Positions 1 through 8,688 of a stretch of 64,000 nucleotides of DNA are shown here, piece after piece. The notes under the pieces are model-generated. The model was not told the origin of the DNA, did no database searches, and saw only the letters and a list, made by a program, of their open reading frames with translations. Location of the stretch: assembly GCA_025765595.1 (NCBI GenBank), contig JAIVFH010000060.1, forward strand, positions 62,001 to 126,000, in the 5' to 3' direction. Made by a program: the position numbers and the translations under genes. Numbering within the stretch: the first letter of the stretch is position 1; every line of letters starts with the position of its first letter. Source of the stretch: Obelidium mucronatum (taxonomy: Eukaryota > Chytridiomycota > Chytridiomycetes > Chytridiales > Chytriomycetaceae).

Positions 1-876
1 ACGTTGTGATCTTCCACGCATGAGGGTTGAGATGCTCATTGATGTTTTTCCGGGTGCGGTTGGTTCTTCATGGGTAGTGGTGGTGGTTGTAGACACGGGT
101 GTCAATGAGTTTTTACGTTGTTGTTGAGGGGCTTGTTTTGATTTTGATTTTGTCATGAAACTGGAAAATGCATTCGTTACGTTTTCCAGGCGATGGTTTG
201 TTGATGTTGGTGGGGGTGTTGAAGAGTGGGAGGCGGAATCATTGTTGTTGTTGTTTCCGTCGCCACTTGTTCTTGTTTTGGATTTTGATCGGGATCGGTT
301 AAGCATGATTCCCTTGAGACCGCTAACGGCAGAGGTAGTAGTAGTAGTAGCGGCGGCGGCAGTGGTGGTATTACTAGCAGCTGGCACGGGGCTAGACGTG
401 CGTCCAAAGAAGGAGTCGATTGTCTCTTCTTCTTCTTGAATCACAACGTCATGCACAGATTTCTTGCGTTGCATGAAGCCAAAGAGTCCCACCCCTTTGG
501 CCTTTGCGTATCCCGGATTCGCTGATGATGATGGGGAAAAGGGTACAATGGCGGGGACAGGTTCCACTGCTGTGTCTTCGAAATAAGAGTAGCTGGTGGT
601 CCCCTTAACAGCAGTTGACAGATCAACATGATCCTCGTCCTTGACCAGTTTTTTGATTCCCGTTGGAGCATTGGGTGATAGATTGGCTACGATAGACTCG
701 GAGAGAGACGGTCCTTCCACTTTTGAATCCTTTTCTTGCTGCTTGTCGAGAGCTGCGAGCAAGGTTGTTGGAAGCGGGACCTCTGGAGGCAGGAGGTCAA
801 CGGAATTCTTTTTGGCATTCAACGAGGATCCAATGTCGTCAAAGGATGAGAAATCGAGTGTGAAAGATGAGCTCAT
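1..876 (-). CDS. Ser/Thr-rich disordered protein, C-terminus off the window (partial)
   Basis: An open frame runs from ATG at 876 to base 1 without a stop (292 codons), so the 3' end lies outside the window. The N-terminus has the motif DFSSFDDIGS, which closely matches DFSSLDDIGS at the start of the next gene downstream on this strand, so the two are tandem paralogs. The rest is low complexity: Ser, Thr, Asn and Gln runs, a poly-Ala/Thr stretch and basic RSRSKSK and KSKSK patches. No catalytic domain or membrane segment is visible. I do not recognise the family. Function is unknown; basic, disordered sequence like this is common in scaffold or regulatory proteins, but that is only a guess. 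Confidence 0.7.
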   Translation of the reverse strand, partial: MSSSFTLDFSSFDDIGSSLNAKKNSVDLLPPEVPLPTTLLAALDKQQEKDSKVEGPSLSESIVANLSPNAPTGIKKLVKDEDHVDLSTAVKGTTSYSYFEDTAVEPVPAIVPFSPSSSANPGYAKAKGVGLFGFMQRKKSVHDVVIQEEEETIDSFFGRTSSPVPAASNTTTAAAATTTTTSAVSGLKGIMLNRSRSKSKTRTSGDGNNNNNDSASHSSTPPPTSTNHRLENVTNAFSSFMTKSKSKQAPQQQRKNSLTPVSTTTTTTHEEPTAPGKTSMSISTLMRGRSQR

Positions 877-1123
877 GATGGTGTGAGTTGATTGTTTAAA
901 AAAATGAAGGGAGAAATTTCTAAATTGGCGTTTACTTTCTATGATTTATTCGTAAGTTTAAAAAAAAAAACACAAGCAAAGGAAAAAGACAAAGTAAAAG
1001 ATAAACGAATTCAAAAAAAAGAAAGGACAACAACTACTAATAATACTAAAAACACTCCTCCTATACTCCTATACTCCAAACTAATTTATCTAGATATTTT
1101 TATCGTTATTTTTTTTTTTCTTT

Positions 1124-2173
1124 TCAGAACTTGAAATCATCCAAAAAGCTGGACGATCCAATCTCCAAATCCAAATCAAGCTTTAGAGTAGACGAAACAG
1201 GCGTTGAAGAAACTCGAGTCAATGTAGTGTCCCTGTCACGCTCTTCATCCGTGGAATCAGCCTTCAAGGCAACAGAAGAAGAAGCAGCGGCGATAGTAAC
1301 AGAAGAAGGGTATGGAGTGGTAGACAGGGACTTGAGACTATCTGACTGGGATGTTTTGGCAGCAAGTGTAGGGGTGCTGGGAAGGGGATCGGTGGGGGCA
1401 GTTGGTGCAGATGCAGGTGTTGTTGTTGCTGGCGGTGACAGCTCGGGCAAGACGGGCGAGCTTGACACGGCGGTGACGCTGCTTCTGACTGAGTTTGAGC
1501 GGTCGTTTGACGACGACAGCTTGAGGGTTGTTGATCGGGACATGGGCACCGGGGTGTGCGGCGGAGTCAGTGTTTTGAGTGCGGGGGCAGAAGGGGTCGG
1601 CGGCAGATCGGCGGTTGTTCTTTTTCTGAACAGATTCGAGAACGACGACATGCTTTTGCCCATCTTCGACAGCGTCGGCGTGCGGGGCATCGACAGCGAC
1701 AGCGCGTGGCTGTGCGAGGCGGCCGACGCATGCGACGCCGTCGACACGGCGGACGCCGACGAAAGGCGGCGCGGCGACGGCGCCGGCGACGGCGGCAGCG
1801 GGATTCGTTCGGTTTCTTTTTCTGTTTGATCTTTTTGGTCTTTTCCGACTTCTTCTTCTTCGACTCCTTCGCCTTCTTCTTCGCCAACCGTCTGCGCAAT
1901 CGACGCCTTGCTGCCGCGCACCGCCAGCGGCGGAATCGACAGCGCCGACGTGCGCCGGGCGAGCGTCTCGCGCGCCTCCGCCGCCTTCGCCCGCTCGCGT
2001 TCTCTTTCCTGCTCTTCGAGCGCCAGGATCGCCTTGATCTCGCTGTCAACTTCCTGCAGCGGCCGCCGGTCGAACGAATGCAGATCCAGCGACGCCTTGC
2101 TGCCAATGTCGTCCAGGCTGCTAAAGTCAAAGAGCGAAGAGGCTTCTAGCAGGGGTCGCTCCGTCGATGCCAT
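1124..2173 (-). CDS. Ser-rich disordered protein, paralog of its neighbour
   Basis: Single-exon frame of 349 residues. It shares the N-terminal DFSSLDDIGS signature with the gene at 1-876. After it comes a charged, probably coiled-coil stretch (about residues 43-75, rich in EQERERERAKAAEAR), then long Ser/Thr/Pro-rich disorder with a short basic segment SNLFRKR near the middle. The C-terminus ends FLDDFKF, recalling the acidic-aromatic start of the family. GC content is clearly higher in the 5' half than in flanking DNA. No known domain is recognised. The two copies lie head-to-tail 247 bases apart, which points to a local duplication followed by fast divergence outside the N-terminal motif. 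Confidence 0.75.
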   Translation of the reverse strand: MASTERPLLEASSLFDFSSLDDIGSKASLDLHSFDRRPLQEVDSEIKAILALEEQERERERAKAAEARETLARRTSALSIPPLAVRGSKASIAQTVGEEEGEGVEEEEVGKDQKDQTEKETERIPLPPSPAPSPRRLSSASAVSTASHASAASHSHALSLSMPRTPTLSKMGKSMSSFSNLFRKRTTADLPPTPSAPALKTLTPPHTPVPMSRSTTLKLSSSNDRSNSVRSSVTAVSSSPVLPELSPPATTTPASAPTAPTDPLPSTPTLAAKTSQSDSLKSLSTTPYPSSVTIAAASSSVALKADSTDEERDRDTTLTRVSSTPVSSTLKLDLDLEIGSSSFLDDFKF

Positions 2174-2486
2174 CGGGGTTCAAGTCAACTAAGTGGTCGA
2201 GTGTGTGCAAATTGACGTTGTGATGAGAAGACTGACGGAAAAAAATTTGATTTCGCAACAAGAAAAAAATTCATGTTTTTGGTCACACTCGCTGTTGTAA
2301 GAAGGGACCCTTAATTGCAAGACTATAGATAAAAAGTATTTGAATTTTGACGTTTCACTTTCGATTGGATGGAAAATCATTGACGATTTTTTGAACCAAG
2401 AGATTTACCGTGATTTGCATTTTGTGTGTGAGTGCCCTTTGTTGAGACGCCTTCAGACGCATCCCTTCGAATTTCGAAAAAAAATA
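2174..2486. other. Intergenic region between divergent genes
   Basis: This 313-base AT-rich gap separates the start of the minus-strand Ser-rich gene from the plus-strand gene at 2487. It must hold both promoters. I see A/T runs but no specific motif I can name. Confidence 0.5.
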
Positions 2487-3243
2487 ATGCATCTCCCTGT
2501 CCCGAAAGTCAAAGTACCGCGTACAGGAGAGCTTCCTGAAACAAGACACCAACGCCGTCACTACCGTGACTTTCCTGCCGCGTGAGTTTTGAAATCTCTT
2601 TTAATATATAAAATAATTTTTTTTTTTTTTTTACTTCTCTTCTCTTTCCATCATATCCAGTGAAATGGAAAAGAGAATCATTTCTGATCCAGATGTTCCG
2701 ATCGATGATGAATCTATTTATGCTGCTCACTATGGGAACAACAAGTTTAACTTGCATCCTTCGTTTCAAGATGCTCGATATGTGAGACCTAAAGTCGATC
2801 CTAATAGTACTGATGTGGATACTCCTTTGGTTTGTGTGTCTCCGTTCTTTTTTTCTCTACCGCCGAAGGCGGTGTATTTCTTTTTTTTTTCATCTCTACC
2901 GCCGAAGGCGGTGTATTTCTTTTTGTTCCTTCTTTTTTCTTCTTCATATCCATACCGCCGCAGGCGGTGTCCTTCTTTCCGTCTTCTTCCTTCCTTCCTT
3001 TCATTCCTTTATTCCTTCGTCCTTTCATTCCTTCATTCCTTTCCTTCTAACAACAACAAACAGTTCAACGGAAAAGAACTCTTGATGAAGGCTCTAACAA
3101 CGCGTTTATACGTTTCAAACTATCAAGCCTCTTTTCTGACAAACCCAAACCAAGCAGTCACCGACCCGAGAACTCTTGCAGCACAAGAAATGCAAGAGTT
3201 TTTGAAATCCCAGCAGCAGCAGCAGCAAGCAGCGTCAAAGTAA
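2487..3243 (+). CDS. Small conserved-looking protein of unknown function, three exons
   Basis: Exons 2487-2581, 2661-2829 and 3064-3243 join in frame with GT-AG introns and give about 147 residues starting MHLPVPKVKVPRTGELP and ending in a poly-Gln tail. The middle part (HYGNNKFNLHPSFQDARYV) looks like the short Tyr/Pro-rich sequences of many axonemal or cytoskeletal small proteins, but I cannot assign a family. The second intron carries three copies of the ACCGCC-NNN-GGCGGT hairpin. The last exon is followed by a diverged tandem copy of itself. Start choice: first ATG in the open frame after the AT-rich leader. Confidence 0.65.
2859..2968 (+). repeat. Three short GC hairpins (ACCGCC-NNN-GGCGGT) in an intron
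   Basis: Perfect 6-bp inverted repeats with 3-base loops lie at 2859-2873 (loop GAA), 2898-2912 (loop GAA) and 2954-2968 (loop GCA), all inside the intron 2830-3063. Each is followed by GTG and a T- or C/T-rich tract. The same unit occurs seven times in an intron of the Wee1-type kinase near 53.6 kb. The surroundings are AT-rich, so the GC palindromes stand out. Confidence 0.9.
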
Positions 3244-3511
3244 TAGCGCATACCATCAATACACAAGTGCAAAACAATTTAATATTTAAATAAAAGAACT
3301 CTTGATGAAGGCTTTGACAACACGTTTATACGTATCAAACTATCAAGCCTCTTTTCTGACAAACCCAAATCAAGCAGTCACCGACCCCAGAGCACTTGCA
3401 GCACAAGAAATGCAAGAGTTTTTGAAATCCCATCAGCAGCAGCAAGCAGCGTCAAAGTAGTAGCGCATACCATCAACACACGCTTGCAAAACAATTTAAA
3501 AATTAAATAAA
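3072..3511 (+). repeat. Tandem duplication of a terminal exon and its 3' region (period about 220 bases)
   Basis: Bases 3072-3291 and 3292-3511 are near-identical copies covering most of the last exon, its stop and downstream sequence. The second copy keeps an open frame matching the first (KELLMKALTTRLYVSNYQA and onward) but lacks the first bases of the exon and any usable in-frame splice acceptor, so it probably lies in the 3' UTR or is non-coding. Differences include a shorter CAG run and several substitutions, so the copies have diverged for some time. Confidence 0.85.
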
Positions 3512-3541
3512 CATTCCTTTTTTTTGACTTCCTTTTTCCCA

Positions 3542-4337
3542 TCAAGGTTTTCCAAACAACGTTCCATTATACACAACCCCGCGATTCTCAACATGAAATC
3601 CAACGTTTCCCTGTTCCATTGACCCAACCGCCCAAAGGTATCTTGATTTTTAAAGTTAAATTAAGAAAAAACCGCGACTGATATAAAAGAAATCATAAAA
3701 AAAACACTCACGTGTACACACCCATCGTCAAATTGGAACCCCATCTCTCATTGATATACATGGGTCTCTCAAAACAAGCCTTCAAAGTCCTGGATCCAAC
3801 ATTGTAACTACTTTTCGATTCAACCAAGTCTTCATATGTCTCGATGCCACTGTCGCTTGGGATATTCGAATCGGAGCTAAAGTATGGGTGATCAGAAGCC
3901 ATTCCTCTGCCGTGAATGAATCCTAAAATTGTATATTTTTAATACCTTTGTTTTTTTTTTTTTGTTTTAAAAAACCATGATTCGTTACCGACGCCAGAAG
4001 AATTCCCAAAGACGCAGGTAATATCTGAACCCATCATGTACGGCCAATCAGCCGCCGAAGGGATCCCGAATCCGATGTATGTGTTTGGTGGAATGCCCGT
4101 CGCGGTGATGCAGATTGTCGCGTTGGGGTTCTTGGAGGAACCAGTGGTGCTGGTGGTACTACTACTGACTGCCTTTGTTTTCGAAAATGTTTCCGAGTTT
4201 GCTGTTGCTGTTGTTGTTGTTGCGTAGATTGTGAATGTTGTGTTGTACACGATATCTGTGGCTTGAAAGTATGCCGTAGCTTGTAAGGAAAGAGTTGAAA
4301 GCGCGACGGCGAGTACGTTGAGTGACGATGGAAACAT
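3542..4337 (-). CDS. Secreted DOMON-domain (cytochrome b-like) protein
   Basis: Three exons (4337-3989, 3922-3712, 3641-3542) join in frame to a 219-residue protein. A hydrophobic signal peptide (MFPSSLNVLAVALSTLSLQATA) is followed by a Thr/Ser-rich segment and a DOMON core with TYIGFGIP, MMGSDI and, in exon 3, TYLWAVG and FHVENRG. In the DOMON cytochromes of cellobiose dehydrogenases a Met and a His bind heme b; the Met of MMGSDI and the His of FHVENRG occupy the matching places, so heme binding is plausible (inference). No flavin domain follows. It is the most downstream member of the minus-strand DOMON array. Confidence 0.82.
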
Positions 4338-4511
4338 GTGTGTGTGTTTTTAGAATGTACTTTTTTTTTGGTCTCTCTCTCTCCTTCTCTCCTGTTTTGA
4401 CAGCTGTCAAAAGTTGTAACAGTTCTTATTTCAAGGCACTTTTATTCCCAATCCATCAGACAAAGAAGAAGAAAGAAAAATACATAGTGAAGAATTTTGA
4501 GTTGTCTTGGA

Positions 4512-4515
<4 letters not shown>

Positions 4516-4547
<32 letters not shown>
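4516..4547 (+). repeat. Uninterrupted 32-base poly-G tract
   Basis: A run of 32 G residues on the plus strand lies just after the stop of the DOMON gene at 4557-5278, so its transcript would carry poly-C in the 3' region. Such a run can form G-quadruplex structures on the plus strand and is also a likely spot for length errors in sequencing. Confidence 0.9.
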
Positions 4548-4549
<2 letters not shown>

Positions 4550-4556
4550 GGCCTTT

Positions 4557-5278
4557 TTACTTGGTGTGAGCTGCTTTTCCTGTCGTCTTTGTTTTTGGTG
4601 GCACACCGAACAACGATACATTGAAAACGGAGCCACGATTGATTATATGATACTGAGCGACGCCATTCAAGACAGGTCCAGAAGCCCAGAGATATCTGTT
4701 AAAAAGGACCGCGTTTAATCCAAAACAAGGAGAATTTTTTTTTTTTTTACCCAAACTTCCCAAGAACCAAATTATTCCCATCCACACGCTGCGCAACAGC
4801 AATACTCCGTTGAAAACAAGCCTTCAAAATCCCATTCTTGTATGAACTCTGTGATTGCACGAGTATTTGCTTGGTTTTCCTGTTCATGGACTTATCCGTC
4901 ACAACAATCGGCCTCTCGATGGCCATTCCGTGGCCGTGGATCATTCGAACGGTTTTTTTGGAGTAGTAAATCATTGTTATGTCGGAGTTGAGCATGGTTG
5001 GCGTTGTTCCGTTTATGGGGATTCCAAAGCCAATGTAAGTGTTCTTGTTTTTTTTTTGACCCCGCGTGTAAGAGGAAAGATGGCCAAAGGTTTCAAAATC
5101 CGAAGGGTGAGAGACGTACCTCAGGCACTCGTCCAGTTATACAAATCAGTGTAGTCTTCTTATTGCCGAGTGTTGTTGCATAGAAAGTGAAGCCGTTGCC
5201 GCCGTTATCCATAAAGTAAGCTTGAATAGAAGTTGCGGCTGCAACCAATAAGATGAGAATACAAAACTCAAGATTCAT
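4557..5278 (-). CDS. Secreted DOMON-domain protein
   Basis: Exons 5278-5120, 5043-4751 and 4695-4557 join in frame to 196 residues. The N-terminus MNLEFCILILLVAAATSIQA is a clear signal peptide. The DOMON features are in order: CITGRVPE, NTYIGFGIP, MLNSDITMIYYS, a Ser-Ser-Tyr segment before ACFQRS, then YLWASG and YHIINRG. The candidate heme ligands (Met of MLNSDI, His of YHIINRG) are kept. Exon boundaries match those of the other three-exon members, which supports the model. The C-terminus is short and basic with no anchor. An extracellular redox or carbohydrate-binding role is inferred from the family. Confidence 0.82.
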
Positions 5279-5394
5279 TTGCTTGTTGGGTGGGGATTTT
5301 TTTTCTTCTTCATCTTCAGGATTCTCTATACCCCCTGGTTTTACCCACTTTCCTGTTTATGACTTTATCTTTGTTATCAACGCATCTCATAATA

Positions 5395-5785
5395 ACTGCC
5401 AGGCAACAGTTCTTTCGTCAATTTAACAGTATGGCCTTTTCATCGTCCAAAAAGCCACTGTATTTGTGGAATTGCTGTGGATGTAGACGAGGATCATATC
5501 CGCACTATAGTATAAGGAATAGAGGGCTTTGTTTGGATCGGAATGCCAAAGGCAATGTAAGGGTACTCCTTGAACTGGAGTTGAATAACTTCGTGTAAGA
5601 GATGTGCGTGTTTTCTGTGTGTGTATATCTTAACTCACTGTTCTATTGCCGTGTCCAGTAATACAGACTGTGGTAGTTTCGTCATCTCTACGTGTAACCC
5701 CAAAAATTAATGTAGTGTCGGGTGGGTGGAATGAAGCCGAAACACCGAGAAACTGAAGAACAAGAAGCAAGCACAAAGCCGTTCA
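5395..5785 (-). pseudogene. Decayed DOMON-domain gene copy
   Basis: Translations in shifting frames give the family landmarks in the right order: a signal-peptide-like stretch LCLLLVLQFLGVSA, then TTTVCITG, an intron-like gap, YIAFGIP and SADMILVYIHS. The only ATG near the start is out of frame with the signal peptide, a second frame break falls just before SADMIL, and the frame ends soon after KRPY. The third exon (YLWA...His) was not found. I read it as a broken, 3'-truncated copy. Confidence 0.7.
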
Positions 5786-5847
5786 TTTTATTTAAGAATT
5801 TTTTATTGGTTGCATTTTGATTGTTTCAATTCAAAGCCACCCCCACT

Positions 5848-6668
5848 TCAAACAACAAAAGCACCATTAATACGAATATTCTGACCACTAATCCAAGCAG
5901 AATCCTTCCCACAGAGAAATGCAACCACCCCTGCAATATCCTCTGGTTGACCCAACCGGTTGAACGGAGAAAGCCCTGCGAAAAACTTGACTTGGTCTTG
6001 ACTCTTTCCCTCCAGAAATAGTTCAGTTCCTGTGGGTCCAGGAGAGACGGTGTTGACTGTGATTCCGTTTCTGCCCAGGTCTTTGGCCAAGACGCGAGAA
6101 AGGTTTTCGATCGCCCCCTTTGTTGCGTTGTAGAGTGCGTAATTAGGCATTACTGTCGAAGCCGTTGTGAGTGATGAAGAAAAGAAAATGACTCGAGAGT
6201 CACGTGGCATATGAGGAACGGCAAACTGGGTTAAAAACAGTGGCCCCTGTGAATTCAAATATCAAGGAAGCAAGTCAGGAAATCAAAACCAAAAATCCGT
6301 GTTCATCAAAAAACCTTGACGTTAACTCCAAACGACTTGTCAAAAGAGTCTTCCGTAATTTGTGCCAGACTCTCATTTGTCAGGATTCCAGCATTGAGCA
6401 CGAGCAGATCAATGCGCCCGAACTGCTCCACAACTTGATCAATAAGATTCTTGCATTCAACATATTTGCTGACGTCAGCCCGAACTGCAATGGATTGATT
6501 GCTTGGTGACGTGGTTTTGATCTCCACAATAACTGCTTCAGCATCAGCCGCATTTGAACAGTAGTTTACCACGACAGTAGCTCCTTCTTGAGCAAGTCTA
6601 AGAGCCGTTGCTCGGCCAATTCCACGAGACGCGCCAGTGACAATTGCGACTTTGTTTTGAAGACTCAT
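5848..6668 (-). CDS. Short-chain dehydrogenase/reductase (classical SDR)
   Basis: Exons 6668-6315 and 6246-5848 give 250 residues, the usual SDR length. The cofactor motif TGASRGIG is at about residues 12-19, the NAG motif follows DLLVLNAG, and the catalytic Ser and YNATK (YxxxK) are in exon 2, followed by PGPTGTELF and the typical C-terminal IRINGAFVV. The basic residue after the Rossmann Ser-Arg and the acidic-free second strand suggest NADP(H), but this is uncertain. The substrate cannot be told. It is similar to 3-oxoacyl-ACP reductase or glucose dehydrogenase-like fungal SDRs. It sits inside the DOMON array on the same strand, without a shown functional link. Confidence 0.9.
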
Positions 6669-6798
6669 GACGTGACTTTTTTTGAATTTTGATTTTGACT
6701 GTTATTTTAATGGAAAGAAAAACACTTGATGTGATAAATAATGTATTCTCGTCGCTTTCGTAACCTTGCGTTATTTTTATTTATTCAATGTACACAAC

Positions 6799-7534
6799 TT
6801 ACAGCAAAAATACGCCACCAATAACTGCTCCAACCACGCCAGCAAAATAATTTTGGACCGTGAATGCTCCTGATGCTGGAGCACTCGTTTTGGCAACAGT
6901 AGTAGTTGAACGTGGTGCTGTTGTTGTTGAACTTGCTGTTGAAGGGGGAATCGGCCCTGCTGGGGAAGGAGCAGCTGCAGCTGCAGCTGCATACAGTTCA
7001 GCAGTCACAGACCCTCTGTCGACATGATGAACAGGGTTTCCATTCTCGACTCTGCCCGTGGCCCACAAGTACGTTGACGATCCCGTTGGAACCAAATCGG
7101 CAGAAACCTCCACACACACCTTCAAAACACCACCAGAGTACGACGACTTTGATGCAACAAGAGTCGCAACGGATGGATCGACAGTTAAGCTGTGGCCGGA
7201 GGCTCGGCCACTACGGACAGTAGCGACGTTGTCATTGCCAGCGTAAACCAAGATCAGATTGGCTCCTGACATGACGGGGTTTGCAGGGGACGCTGGAATA
7301 CCAAATCCAATATAAGTGTTCTACAACAAAACGAGATGAGTTGCGCTGCATAGAAAAGAGCGCAGCTTATTAATAGCAACAACATACCGTGGGAACTGAG
7401 CCCGATACACACACTTCAGTCTTGGAGCCTGGAAAGGCAACATACGTGAAGTCTGAACCAGCAGTAAATCCAGCTGCAGAGACAATTTGAGCTGTTGCAA
7501 CGGCAAGAACTACAAGGGGCGCTGTTGCGAACAT
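6799..7534 (-). CDS. Secreted DOMON-domain protein with C-terminal anchor-like tail
   Basis: Exons 7534-7388 and 7320-6799 give 222 residues. Signal peptide MFATAPLVVLAVATAQIVSA; DOMON core with NTYIGFGIP, MSGANLILVYAG, SSYSGGVLKVCVE, TYLWATGRV and VHHVDRG. The putative heme ligands (Met of MSGANL, His of VHH) are present. A poly-Ala, Pro/Ser/Thr-rich stalk then leads to a hydrophobic C-terminus (VVGAVIGGVFLL), which fits a GPI-anchor signal. The intron that splits the last DOMON strands in three-exon relatives is missing here. An upstream in-frame ATG at 7570 is possible; 7534 was chosen because the signal peptide begins there as in the copy starting at 10078. Confidence 0.85.
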
Positions 7535-7650
7535 TTGTTTGCAAATTAAAAGTAAAAGTTCAAAGTTCAAAAAAGTAGTAAGGCAAATTGCAAGCCTAAA
7601 AATTTAGTGTGATAAATGCGTTTTTTCTTTACTCGAATTACACGCGTTTT

Positions 7651-8277
7651 TTAAAGAAAAGAAAGAACGAATATCACGGCCATGACAGCTAAACACCTCT
7701 CCTCTTTCGCAAACGATGTTGCGGTGGCGCCTGTTGTCGTTGCTGCCTTTGTACCAAACAAGTTGGCATTCGTCACAACATAGTTTTCAGTGTGCTGTAG
7801 TGGCTTTCCATATGAAGCCGACATTGCTCCAGCAGCGATCATGTATGATGCAGGACCATTCAAAACTTTAACCGCACTGGCAGGCAGATCAACACAGGCG
7901 TTCAGAATTCCATTAGAATAAGTACTTTTTGCCGCGTTTACTTTGAGATTCGCGAGCTGCTCGTTCGTGGAAAACGCGTGGTTGAGACCTTTGCCAATCA
8001 GCAGATTCGGCGTTCCAGCTGTCCCATCCACGGAAGAATAAAATAGAATCAAGTCTGCGCCTTCCATAACTGGATCTTTTGAAGTGCGATCGGCTGGAAA
8101 TCCGATGCCTACCCAGGAGTTCCTTTCTAAGGGTGCGTTGAGGCAAACACTAATTGTGACGTTGTCCGTGCTTGCAGATGCTGAAGCTGTGATCTGAGAT
8201 CCAGCCGTGAAACTGCTCGAGACGCAATTCGCAGTCGAGATTATGATGAGGGCCTTGGCAAACTGTCTGACAAACAT
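7651..8277 (-). CDS. Secreted DOMON-domain protein, intronless
   Basis: A single open frame of 208 residues. Signal peptide (MFVRQFAKALIIISTANCVS), then the DOMON core: NVTISVCLNAPL, SWVGIGFPAD, MEGADLILFYSS, STYSNGILNACVD, and LQHTENY. Met of MEGADL and His of LQHTEN are in the ligand positions. The C-terminus is hydrophobic (LAVMAVIFVLSFL), again anchor-like. Unlike most array members it has no intron, which it shares only with the neighbour at 8689-9267; the two are closest to each other (GKGLNHAF versus GKGSNHAF), so they form a recent subfamily. Confidence 0.86.
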   Translation of the reverse strand: MFVRQFAKALIIISTANCVSSSFTAGSQITASASASTDNVTISVCLNAPLERNSWVGIGFPADRTSKDPVMEGADLILFYSSVDGTAGTPNLLIGKGLNHAFSTNEQLANLKVNAAKSTYSNGILNACVDLPASAVKVLNGPASYMIAAGAMSASYGKPLQHTENYVVTNANLFGTKAATTTGATATSFAKEERCLAVMAVIFVLSFL

Positions 8278-8364
8278 TGTCCCTTCTGATGTGTCAATAA
8301 ATACCAGACAATTTTCGTGACGTGCAGACTGGTCTTGGAAAAAATCACAGATACAACCGATTGT

Positions 8365-8487
8365 TTATTCATGAGCAACTTTTGGAATATGAATATAATC
8401 TTCAAGGAGAGAAATACTATCCTTATGTCCCATTCTCTTAGCCATCCGTATCGCATAGCTGCTTTCCGCCAAAACGTCCACTTTCCC
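8365..8487 (-). pseudogene. Relic of the 3' end of an ankyrin-repeat gene
   Basis: The minus strand encodes GKVDVLAESSYAIRMAKRMG, nearly the same as the C-terminal end of the F-box/ankyrin gene near 18.5 kb, and DNA identity is high over roughly 100 bases. No upstream ankyrin repeats are attached: the open frame 5' of it is unrelated and hydrophobic. It is an inverted, 5'-truncated copy located between two DOMON genes. Confidence 0.8.
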
Positions 8488-8688
8488 TGCAGGAACCGAT
8501 AGTATAGAACAGCCAGTACATGGAAGTAAATAAATAATACGGAAAATACAACAAAGCATTTCCGACAAGAATCGCATTAATTTTAACATACGTACACACA
8601 CACCAGAAGCGAAAACGAAAACGAAGGATGCGAAAAAAAAAGTACTGAGGAGAATCACGCAACTGCTCCTTCCTCCTATTTTTGAAAT

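Noticed and set aside
1556..2149. Arg-rich frames on both strands
   Set aside because: Shadows of the GC-rich 5' half of the Ser-rich gene at 1124-2173.
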